DNA of 64,000 bases, taken from assembly GCF_011601265.1 (NCBI RefSeq), contig NZ_JAAOLX010000013.1, forward strand, positions 1-64,000. The letters are read 5' to 3'. This document shows, piece by piece, positions 1-6,536 of this stretch (position 1 is its first letter; each line of letters opens with the position of its first letter). Below the pieces are notes generated by a model, which saw only the letters and a list, made by a program, of their open reading frames with translations, did no database searches and was not told the DNA's origin. Position numbers and translations under genes: made by a program. The stretch is from Iodobacter violaceini. GTDB lineage: Bacteria; Pseudomonadota; Gammaproteobacteria; Burkholderiales; Chitinibacteraceae.

Positions 1-881
1 TGGGTGAATATCAGGCAGATAACAAGCCGGTGCAGGAAATCATTTGGCTGGGCGATACACCGGTAGCCGTGGTCAGTACAACGGGCGCAAGCGCTAACAT
101 CAGCTATATTTGGGCTGATCACCTTGGTACGCCTCGCCAGATTACTGACCCAGCCAGCAAACAAATCCTCTGGCGCTGGGATGGTGAAGCCTTTGGTAAC
201 AGCCTAGCAGATGAAGACCCAAGCAATACGGGTAAGAAATTCAGCTACAGCCTACGCTTCCCCGGCCAGTATTTTGATAAAGAAACCGGCAAGCACTACA
301 ACTACTTCCGGGATTACGACCCGGCTACCGGCAGGTATATTCAATCAGACCCGATTGGTTTGGCTGGCGGGATTAATACTTATGGCTATGTGGGTGGGAA
401 TCCGGTTTCAGCGATTGATCCTGTGGGATTAGCGGGCATAATTCCAGGGCCAGTTCCGCTGCTAATTCCGATTCAAAATAATATGAATAATAAGAATGAA
501 TATGGGCAGCCTCAAGCTGATTCGCCGGATGATATTGTACTAAAGGCGAAAAAATGGTGGAAAGAGACTTGTGGAAATGACGGTAAGTATGCTGGTGATG
601 GAGTTGATCCACCTGGTGATTGTTCAAAAGGAAATTATGATTATTTAAAAAATAGAAAAGATCAAATGTGTAATGTTTCTGGAGGAAGAGGCTGCGGTGG
701 TTTAGATAGCTGTGCTGTAATTAAAGATAAGATGGTTATGAATAATGCCTGCATAAATGCAAGAAATGATGTAATGAATATGTGTTTCCATGGTGGTGAT
801 TTACGACATCAGTTAGAAAGGGAAAATGCTCGTAATAGCTTGAACAAATGTATTGTTTATTCTGCGATTAAAGGGTGTTAG
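1..881 (+). CDS. RHS repeat protein, C-terminal part with variable toxin tip (5' end outside window)
   Basis: The frame is open from the window edge (codon phase from base 3), so this is the 3' end of a longer gene. The GTG at 30 is internal. The translated core carries the RHS-associated hallmarks: a GEYQ...WLGDTPVAVV segment, ADHLGTPRQITD, RFPGQYFDKETG and the terminal core signature YDPATGRYIQSDPIGLAGG, then a hinge ending in DPVGLAG (about base 430). After the hinge the sequence changes to a Cys-rich tip of about 150 residues with nine cysteines and a CFHGGDLRH motif near the end. In RHS polymorphic toxins the core forms a shell around a C-terminal toxin released at this point. I do not assign the tip to a named toxin family. 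A candidate immunity gene follows at once. Confidence 0.9.
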   Translation, partial: GEYQADNKPVQEIIWLGDTPVAVVSTTGASANISYIWADHLGTPRQITDPASKQILWRWDGEAFGNSLADEDPSNTGKKFSYSLRFPGQYFDKETGKHYNYFRDYDPATGRYIQSDPIGLAGGINTYGYVGGNPVSAIDPVGLAGIIPGPVPLLIPIQNNMNNKNEYGQPQADSPDDIVLKAKKWWKETCGNDGKYAGDGVDPPGDCSKGNYDYLKNRKDQMCNVSGGRGCGGLDSCAVIKDKMVMNNACINARNDVMNMCFHGGDLRHQLERENARNSLNKCIVYSAIKGC

Positions 882-889
882 GGGGTGGT

Positions 890-1369
890 ATGGATAAGTT
901 TGAATTGTTACATATGCTTGAATCTGCCTTTGATGATGCACATACTATTCGTAGTGTTGATTTATTGTTTGATAATAAATGCCAGTTGGAAGATTGCAGG
1001 CGTGCAATTAATATATTTAATAATAAGCGATGGGGAGAAGTAAAAGATAGTGACCTTTTATTTACAGAGGGGGTTGTTTATCGATTGTCTGATAAGGCGT
1101 TTTCTTATTATGTTGCCTCATATTTACGATGGTTTGTGCAGGATTATGCTAATGCAGATGTTATGGTTGATTGTGTTTTGTCAATGCTAACTCCTCCGTT
1201 TAGTAATGGTGAGGTTAGGTTGTCTTGGGTTGAAAAACGGATTAATTATTGGTCTATTAGCCAGAATAATGCAATTGCTAAGGTACTTGATTATCTTGCT
1301 GATAAACAAGGCTGCTATTTGTCAAGTCAAGCGTTGGATGTTTTTTGGGAGCAGTATTTAACCAAGTAA
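890..1369 (+). CDS. candidate immunity protein for the upstream RHS tip
   Basis: A 159-residue soluble, acidic protein with no signal peptide or membrane segment. I start it at ATG 890, which has a GGGGGTGG ribosome-binding stretch just upstream, rather than the overlapping GTG at 875. It begins 8 bases after the RHS stop codon, the usual toxin-immunity arrangement. The central part (LSDKAFSYYVASYLRWF) loosely recalls the DUF6714 type of immunity-like proteins, from memory only. Function is inferred from position; the sequence itself shows no catalytic motif. Confidence 0.7.
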   Translation: MDKFELLHMLESAFDDAHTIRSVDLLFDNKCQLEDCRRAINIFNNKRWGEVKDSDLLFTEGVVYRLSDKAFSYYVASYLRWFVQDYANADVMVDCVLSMLTPPFSNGEVRLSWVEKRINYWSISQNNAIAKVLDYLADKQGCYLSSQALDVFWEQYLTK

Positions 1370-1370
1370 G

Positions 1371-1680
1371 GCGGGTTAGTTTTATCAACCTGAGCTAACG
1401 GCCGTCAAATTGGCTGCTTTTAATTCATCACCACTCTGGCTATTCAAAATAGTGGCGGGTTATCTCTATCGCTAACCCGCCATACACCACATTGGGCTTT
1501 TGTAGTGTGTGGCTGAGTCTACAACGCCCAACACTCAAGTAATGTTGAGTAAATAACAATGACGCCGCCAGCAATTTACGCCGCATTGAAGACATTAATG
1601 CCTCGCTGTGCAGCCAGGAATATAGTTATGATCTGCTCGATCGGCTAAATCTGGCCATTAGTCATAACAGCTCGTAAGCT
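1371..1680 (+). repeat. inter-cassette spacer, copy 1, ending in an RHS-core remnant
   Basis: No intact gene. The stretch holds a hairpin (GGCGGGTTA...TAACCCGCC, 1455-1483), a second imperfect hairpin around TTGGGC...GCCCAA (1493-1530), then about 40 codons of degenerate RHS core in phase 1 from 1552 to 1677 (DAASNL...EYSYDLLDRLNLAISHNSS, stop TAA at 1675). Closely related sequence recurs at 2291-2530 and 6045-6360, so this is a repeated module lying between toxin/immunity cassettes. Confidence 0.75.
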
Positions 1681-1785
1681 GAAGTTTTTTTTGTCAGTGC
1701 AGCTAGAGTCAGAGGTTGTCCATATAATCAAGATGCAGATCGAGAAATTACTCTTGGTCCTAAATCACCAACAGCGAAATATTAA
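1681..1785 (+). pseudogene. RHS toxin-tip tail remnant
   Basis: Thirty-four codons, open and ending in TAA at 1783-1785, read EVFFVSAARVRG...ITLGPKSPTAKY. They have no start codon and are in the same reading phase as the RHS-core remnant just upstream, separated from it only by the TAA at 1675. The stop is two bases before the start of the next immunity-like gene. This looks like the last part of a tip whose core connection was lost. Protein-coding origin is inferred from position and residue composition. Confidence 0.5.
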
Positions 1786-1787
1786 AA

Positions 1788-2282
1788 ATGCGATACTTGA
1801 TTTCTAAAAAATATACTATTTATTTTGAAGTTAATGTAGGCGATGAAGAAATTGAGATTGCAGCTTACGCTAAGGGTATCCAAGGTGGGGATGTAAAAAA
1901 AATAGCAAATTCAGAGTCCGCTGGTTTTTATGATGTTTATAATAAAATTGGCCTATTCCTTGACAAGGGTAGAGAGGAATATGCTGGCAATAGTTATTTC
2001 AAAGTTGCGCTAGCTCATGTTCAACAATATAAAGATAATCTATATGGGTTTTCAATTTTTGAAGGATCTGTCTTTAATCTCGAAAAGCTGCTGTTTATCC
2101 AAGAGGCATATGTACAATTTTTTTCGTTAGAAATAGCTTCATTTTTTTATGAGCTAAATGAAAGTGATTGGGCCATGTTTTATCAAGAGCTAACAGTATG
2201 TTCAGATAGTAAAAATGAACACTATTCTGAAGTGATTGAACTTGAGAGGCTTGTACAGTGCTGGAAACGTATTAGCTCCTAA
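1788..2282 (+). CDS. orphan immunity-like protein
   Basis: A 164-residue acidic soluble protein starting MRYLISKKYTIYFEV, rich in aromatic residues, with no signal peptide, membrane segment or known catalytic motif. I do not recognise the family. It starts directly after the tip-tail remnant, so it is read as the immunity gene of a lost RHS tip. The region is AT-rich compared with the RHS core, as is usual for exchanged tip/immunity cassettes. Confidence 0.65.
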   Translation: MRYLISKKYTIYFEVNVGDEEIEIAAYAKGIQGGDVKKIANSESAGFYDVYNKIGLFLDKGREEYAGNSYFKVALAHVQQYKDNLYGFSIFEGSVFNLEKLLFIQEAYVQFFSLEIASFFYELNESDWAMFYQELTVCSDSKNEHYSEVIELERLVQCWKRISS

Positions 2283-2290
2283 ATTGAACG

Positions 2291-2530
2291 TATACGTTGG
2301 GCTTTGGTATTTTTCCTTAAGCCTACAAAGCCCAACTTCCAATCAATGTTTACTAAATAACAACGATGCCGCCAGCAATTTCGCCGTATTGATGACATTA
2401 ACGCCCCGCAGCGCAGAAAAGAATATAGCTACGATCTGCTCGACCGGCTAAATCTGGCCGTCAGCAATAACAGCTCGTTTAATTATTTTTATGATTTTAA
2501 CGGCAACCGTACTGACCAAACCGTTGGAAT
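2291..2530 (+). repeat. inter-cassette spacer, copy 2, with RHS-core remnant
   Basis: Starts with a hairpin GTTGGGCTTTG...CAAAGCCCAAC (2296-2334) that may end transcription of the preceding gene, followed by the same AACAACGATGCCGCCAGC stretch as copy 1. An RHS-core remnant can be read as EYSYDLLDRLNLAVSNNSS then FNYFYDFNGNRTDQTVG (to about 2529). No start codon or full ORF. Confidence 0.75.
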
Positions 2531-2533
2531 AAC

Positions 2534-2612
2534 TGGGGTCAGAGTAAAGTTAAATCTAATTTCTTTGGCTCTGAGAATGTTAAACAAAGGAATTAAACTT
2601 TTTCTGATCCAA
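2534..2612. mobile_element. 79-bp imperfect inverted-repeat insertion (MITE/REP-like)
   Basis: Bounded by TGGGGTCAGAGTAAAGTTAA on the left and the reverse complement of TTGGATCAGAAAAAGTTTAA on the right (15 of 22 positions match across the outer repeat), with an inner repeat AATTTCTTTG/CAAAGGAATT. It interrupts the RHS-core remnant right after the DQTVG codons. The GGGGTCAGAGTAAA end resembles ends of small nonautonomous elements I recall from other proteobacteria; no transposase is present here. Confidence 0.5.
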
Positions 2613-2624
2613 GTTATACGCTGA

Positions 2625-3410
2625 GTTATTCCTGCTCTGTGTATCAATGATACTCAGGGCCATTTACTGGGTGAATATCAGGCTGATGGCAAGCCTGTGC
2701 AGGAAATCATTTGGCTGGGCGATACGCCGGTAGCTGTGCTTAGCACTGCGGGTGCCAGCACTAACATCAGCTATATCTGGGCCGATCACCTTGGCACACC
2801 TCGCCAGATTACTGATCCAGCCAGCAAGCAAACCCTCTGGCGCTGGGATGGCGAGCCATTTGGCAATAGCCTGGCTGACGAAGACCCAAGTAAAACGGGT
2901 AAAAAGTTCAGCTACAACCTGCGCTTCCCCGGCCAGTATTTTGATAAAGAAACCGGCAAGCTCTACAACTACTTCCGGGATTACGATCCTGCGACAGGGC
3001 GATATATTGAATCTGATCCGATTGGTTTAGCGGGAGGGATTAATACTTACTTATGGATATGTGGGAGGAGATCCGCTGAGTTACACCGATCCGTCAGGCT
3101 TAGTGCCGAATTTTATGGTTCCACATCAGGTAGGAAGAATACTCAGCAATTGGTTCAAAAGGCTTGCAATAATGTATTCAACAAGGATGAGTTGGAAGGT
3201 TTGACCGAAAAGGTCATAAACGATATTTCCTTGTCAGATGCTGTTAAGTTCAAAGATATTGATCCGAATAGCACTCCGGTGGTTCTGACGTCAGAGCAGA
3301 AAAAAATACTTGACGGCGTCATGAAGGGGCTTCAGGGCGATGCGCTTGGTGATAAAGCCAACAAGCAATATCAGAAGGCCATGCAGAATGGCGTCATTAA
3401 GGTGCGATAA
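2625..3410 (+). CDS. RHS core fragment with tip, frame disrupted at the hinge
   Basis: Open from a TGA at 2622 without a good start; the first likely internal start is GTG 2697. The core (DTQGHLLGEYQADGKPVQ, WLGDTPVAVL, ADHLGTPRQITD, YDPATGRYIESDPIGLAGG) is nearly identical to that at 1-430. At about 3045-3055 the expected NTYGYVGGDPLSYTDPSGL hinge is broken by a 4-base ACTT duplication; the hinge continues in the next frame up to about 3110, while the ORF goes on in its own frame into a plausible tip (NTQQLVQKACNNVF ... QNGVIKVR). It is a fragment, not a complete RHS protein, and is likely not functional as drawn. Confidence 0.75.
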   Translation, partial: VIPALCINDTQGHLLGEYQADGKPVQEIIWLGDTPVAVLSTAGASTNISYIWADHLGTPRQITDPASKQTLWRWDGEPFGNSLADEDPSKTGKKFSYNLRFPGQYFDKETGKLYNYFRDYDPATGRYIESDPIGLAGGINTYLWICGRRSAELHRSVRLSAEFYGSTSGRKNTQQLVQKACNNVFNKDELEGLTEKVINDISLSDAVKFKDIDPNSTPVVLTSEQKKILDGVMKGLQGDALGDKANKQYQKAMQNGVIKVR

Positions 3411-3414
3411 AACA

Positions 3415-3837
3415 ATGACTGACAAGTCGAACTTCTTATCAGGACTGCAGGCTGGCAGTATGGTTTATGCTGTTGGCGTTATCCTGTACGTTGGATTATG
3501 CCTAACCTTAGTGGTGGCGAACCTTTTGCTCGGGTACGAGGAATGGCATACGGCAAGAAGGGTAGTATTGATGCTATCTGACGGATTGTTGTTTCCGTTT
3601 CCCAACGATTTGCTCCCGCTATTTTATGGGTTGTTTGATAGTTGGCCCGGGGCAATTGGGATGGTTGGCGGCCTAAATCTGGCATTTTTTTGGCTGGCCG
3701 GGAGGTTTGTTCATGCGCGCAGATCAAACAGTGCGATAATTTTTGCATTTATTGGATATTTATTGCTTTCCGTACTTATCTATTTTTTTGCTAATTATTT
3801 ATTTTTCTCTGTTTTTTTTATGCAGCCACACCCATAG
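3415..3837 (+). CDS. small polytopic membrane protein, candidate immunity protein
   Basis: A 140-residue protein from ATG 3415, 4 bases after the RHS fragment's stop. An upstream start in the same frame (3340) would overlap the RHS tip and is less likely. Three to four hydrophobic helices are visible: MVYAVGVILYVGLCLTLVVA (about residues 14-33), a weaker one near the middle (LNLAFFWLAG), and a strong C-terminal pair (IIFAFIGYLLLSVLIYFF, then LFFSVFF). Membrane-resident immunity proteins usually guard against toxins acting on the membrane or periplasm; that is inference here. Confidence 0.65.
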   Translation: MTDKSNFLSGLQAGSMVYAVGVILYVGLCLTLVVANLLLGYEEWHTARRVVLMLSDGLLFPFPNDLLPLFYGLFDSWPGAIGMVGGLNLAFFWLAGRFVHARRSNSAIIFAFIGYLLLSVLIYFFANYLFFSVFFMQPHP

Positions 3838-3864
3838 GCAGCCACATTTCCGAGACTGACCACC

Positions 3865-3905
3865 AACAATCTATGGGTATGTGGGTGGGATCCGTAATAG
3901 TTAAA
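3865..3905 (+). pseudogene. RHS hinge remnant
   Basis: The bases CTATGGGTATGTGGGTGGGA encode YGYVGG in one frame, the conserved RHS sequence just before the tip, with a stop (TAA) a few codons later. It marks another vanished core/tip junction between the membrane protein and the next gene. Confidence 0.55.
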
Positions 3906-3926
3906 ATAGATCTCAAGGACATTTTT

Positions 3927-4291
3927 ATGCGAAGTAATGCACTTGTTCTTTCTGCTTTTTTTTGAGTTTAATTTTTTTTTTTTTTTCAGTTTTTTGTACT
4001 ACATATTTTTTGCATTGGCATGATCAAGGTGTTGCGCAGTCATATATTTACCATGCTATGAATGATAAAAATTTATCAAGCATTAAGAAAATTGAATTAT
4101 TTAATAGAGCTATTGCGCTTAATGAAAGCTCTGTCGAGGCTAGGCTAGGGTTAGCTGCAGCGTATGAGAATTCAGGTTTTGAAGCCATGGCTAAAAATGA
4201 ATATGAAATTGCTATTTTACTAACTAGTCCCAGTGATATTGGGGTAAAAAAAATGATAGCGCATAAAATTGATAAGATTCAAAGGAAGTAA
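3927..4291 (+). CDS. membrane-anchored TPR-like small protein, start region disrupted at a T tract
   Basis: A good start is ATG 3927 with AAGGA about 8 bases upstream (MRSNALVLSAFF), but this frame stops at TGA 3963-3965. The rest of the protein runs in another frame from about 3962 to 4291. One extra T in the 8-T run at 3956-3963 would join the two into one gene of about 121 residues with an N-terminal hydrophobic segment. A second run of 15 T lies at 3972-3986. The C-terminal part (KIELFNRAIALNESSVEARL, AAAYENSGFEAMAKNEYEIA) resembles one or two TPR units. It may be phase-variable, decayed or affected by a sequencing error. Confidence 0.55.
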
Positions 4292-4296
4292 GAACA

Positions 4297-4497
4297 ATGG
4301 AATTAGCCGGGATAGCTATTGAGACTTTGTTTGTGTTTTGGATCGTTTTTATGAGGGGAGCAGACGAAATAAAAGAAAATTCGTTCTGGTGTCAATTTGT
4401 ACATCCTCTTGCTGGAAGATGGAATGCGGACGGTATAAAGATTTATGTAATCGGAGGCTGGATTGCAACTATTCTCATATATTTTATCCTTAATTAG
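4297..4497 (+). CDS. small membrane protein, 66 aa
   Basis: Starts 5 bases after the preceding gene, with AAGGAAGTAAGAACA upstream serving as ribosome-binding site. Two hydrophobic segments: GIAIETLFVFWIVFM at the N-terminus and YVIGGWIATILIYFIL at the C-terminus, with a polar loop between. Not recognised. It is cotranscribed with the TPR-like gene and could be its partner in an immunity or accessory role. Confidence 0.5.
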   Translation: MELAGIAIETLFVFWIVFMRGADEIKENSFWCQFVHPLAGRWNADGIKIYVIGGWIATILIYFILN

Positions 4498-4645
4498 GGG
4501 CTCGTAGAGCACGATATGCTTATGGCTCTGCAGGGCAATTAGCTGGAGGTCCTGGTGGTGGATAACCAAGGATCAAGGTGAAACAGGAATAAGTTGGGAT
4601 CCTGCAGCATCAAAATGCAGTTGTGAGAAATAAACCGGGGATTTT
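4498..4645 (+). other. probable toxin-tip debris, no intact gene
   Basis: Two short open stretches in different frames, one reading ARYAYGSAGQLAGGPGGG then stop (to 4564), another reading TKDQGETGISWDPAASKC then stop at about 4632. Both lack starts. The second ends 14 bases before the next small ORF, as a tip tail would. Support is composition and position only. Confidence 0.3.
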
Positions 4646-4762
4646 ATGCTTATTGGTGGTTACAAACGCGATGGCACAAAAGATAAAATTAAACCTTGGG
4701 TATTTATATGTGTTGGAATAACTTTCTTCCTTGTTCTTCTTGTGCTTGTATTTCTTGATTAA
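4646..4762 (+). CDS. 38-residue single-span membrane protein
   Basis: ATG 4646 is preceded by CGGGG at a suitable distance. The product begins MLIGGYKRDGTKDKIKPW, positively charged, and ends in one strong hydrophobic helix (VFICVGITFFLVLLVLVFLD). The topology fits a small inner-membrane protein. It sits where an immunity gene would be expected after tip debris. Not recognised. Confidence 0.45.
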   Translation: MLIGGYKRDGTKDKIKPWVFICVGITFFLVLLVLVFLD

Positions 4763-5170
4763 ACTTCATCACGGGTATCTTTTATAAGCTGCCGTGCTTC
4801 GCTTGTCGGCCAGCTAAATAGCAACACACTAAACACCGTGTGCCGCCATTGAGTTGGCTTTGTCTTTTGGGTTAAATTTATTATGCGGGGGTTAGATTGA
4901 ATCGCCCCCTGTTTTGTCGACAATTTTTGTCCGCTTAGCTCGGTAGGTTGGGCTAAAGCTTTATCAGCCCAACATTTGCATCATGGAATTGTTGGGCTGA
5001 TCGGTCACCAGCCCAAGCTGCAGAGCTTTTAACTATTATTACGATTTCAGCGGTAACCGTACCGACCAAACCGTTGGGGCGGGGACTACAAATTATAAGC
5101 ACGCTGACAATAGCAACCGCCTGTTCTCATCCAGCGGGGCCAATAAAGCCACTTACACTTACGAGGCTTG
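4763..5170 (+). repeat. inter-cassette spacer, copy 3 (diverged), with RHS-core remnant
   Basis: No gene from 4763 to about 5030; the stretch contains inverted GTTGGGCTGAT/ATCAGCCCAAC arms (about 4963-5000). From about 5033 to 5170 an RHS-core remnant reads FNYYYDFSGNRTDQTVGAG then TTNYKHADNSNRLFSSSG, ending TYTYEA and a TGA/TGAG stop. It is collinear with the remnant at 2480-2530 and extends it further into the core. Confidence 0.65.
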
Positions 5171-5437
5171 AGTAAAGTGTCATGAAATAAGGGCATCCCA
5201 CCTATTTGACCATCCGAAATAGCTATGTTGGGCAAGCAGCTAAATCAAGGGTTCCGGAGCAAGAGACATAATTAGGCATAAAATTAAACCTGATTATGTT
5301 TTTTGCTCAATAGCATCTGCATAGATGGTTTTTGTGAGTGTGTAGAATGGGGGCTTATCTGAGAGTAGTGCTGAATAAATACTCGGATGAGCACTCGCTT
5401 TACCATATTGTAGTTTGAATAAAGGCATAATCAGAAA
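5171..5437 (+). other. non-coding stretch with possible tip tail
   Basis: No intact gene. One open run of 26 codons between TAA 5241 and TAG 5322 reads GSGARDIIRHKIKPDYVF, a plausible RHS tip tail. It ends 114 bases before the next immunity-like gene. Nothing else recognised. Confidence 0.25.
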
Positions 5438-6025
5438 ATGAAAAGAGTAGCAAAAAATCAATTCTATTTGGCTCTTGGGCAAGCAGACCCTCGGTTCACA
5501 GACGAATTTTCTATTAATATTGTTCGCAGAGATACATTTGAATTGGTGTTGGTAAAAAAGTCTATTGAACATAATATGGATCAGTTGAATCATTTTGCTG
5601 TAAGTTTATTGAGTAATCTTCCTTGTCCAGAAGATTGGATGCTTGCAAGTAGGAAATGCCTTGCCATTTATTTAAAGGCAAGAAGAAAAAAAGAATGCTT
5701 TATTACTGAGCTTTTAGGTAAAGATAAAACTGTGATTGATGTTGCTAAATATCTAAAAACACTTGAAAGTCACGTTGCCTACATAACACAATGTTACAAC
5801 TTATTAAATGAGAAAGAGCTTGTTTTTTTACTGACTCCCACAAAAGTGGAAATTGAAACATATGCATCAGCTGACACAAGTGATTTGTTTTATGGGAGAG
5901 TGGCTTCTTATAAATTTATTACAAAAAAAACGCCTGAAATAGACAAGGCATATAAAATATTGCTGAATATTATTTCAACTATATATCCAGATTGTGATTT
6001 GGAGAGTATATCTACTAGCTTATAA
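5438..6025 (+). CDS. orphan protein of the RHS region, immunity-like
   Basis: A 195-residue soluble protein starting MKRVAKNQFYLALGQADP, with mixed charge, no signal peptide, no membrane segment and no motif I can name. The AT-rich composition matches the other tip/immunity genes here. It is followed by another copy of the inter-cassette spacer, so it occupies the immunity slot of the last cassette. An upstream ribosome-binding site is weak (AAAGGCATAATCAGAAA). Confidence 0.6.
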   Translation: MKRVAKNQFYLALGQADPRFTDEFSINIVRRDTFELVLVKKSIEHNMDQLNHFAVSLLSNLPCPEDWMLASRKCLAIYLKARRKKECFITELLGKDKTVIDVAKYLKTLESHVAYITQCYNLLNEKELVFLLTPTKVEIETYASADTSDLFYGRVASYKFITKKTPEIDKAYKILLNIISTIYPDCDLESISTSL

Positions 6026-6044
6026 AAAAATTAAATTAAAACCT

Positions 6045-6360
6045 TGTAGAAAGGATTGATTTTATCAACCCGCGCTGACGGCCATAAAATAGGCGGTCTG
6101 TATTTATCGCCATTCTGGCGGTAATAAATATTTGTGGGTTAGGCTTATGGCTAACCCGCCATACACCTCATTGGGATTTTGTAGTTTGTTACTAAGCCTG
6201 CAAAGCCCAACTTCCAATCAATGTTTATTAAATAACAACGATGCAAAAAGTAATTTATGCTGTTTCTATAAAAATAACGCCCCGTAATGCAGTCAGGAAG
6301 ATAGTGATGATCTGCTTGATTGATTAAATCTGATCGTCATTAATAAATGGTTTAATTCGA
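6045..6360 (+). repeat. inter-cassette spacer, copy 4, most decayed
   Basis: Closely parallels 1371-1680: the TTTATCAACC...GCTGACGGCC start, the GGGTTAGG...CTAACCCGCC hairpin (6134-6160), the CATTGGG...GCCCAAC segment and the AATAACAACGATG motif. The RHS-core part (about 6232-6350) is full of stops. Nothing further is seen up to the ATPase gene at 6537. Confidence 0.7.
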
Positions 6361-6536
6361 TATTTTAAGGCTTTAACAGCGTAATTCTAATTAATACAAA
6401 TAATCAGCGCCCTGCTATTTAGCTGAAGTTCTGAGCTTTTATCCCCGGCTTTTTATCTCTGTGCATTTTGTAAAGAAACACCCAAGCCACAGGCTGCGCT
6501 TGGCTTTATGATGGTGTTTTTTGCCGGTTGGTTGCC

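Noticed and set aside
2236-2451. 71-codon frame overlapping the end of the 1788-2282 gene
   Set aside because: It spans the hairpin spacer and an out-of-frame RHS remnant; no start signal.
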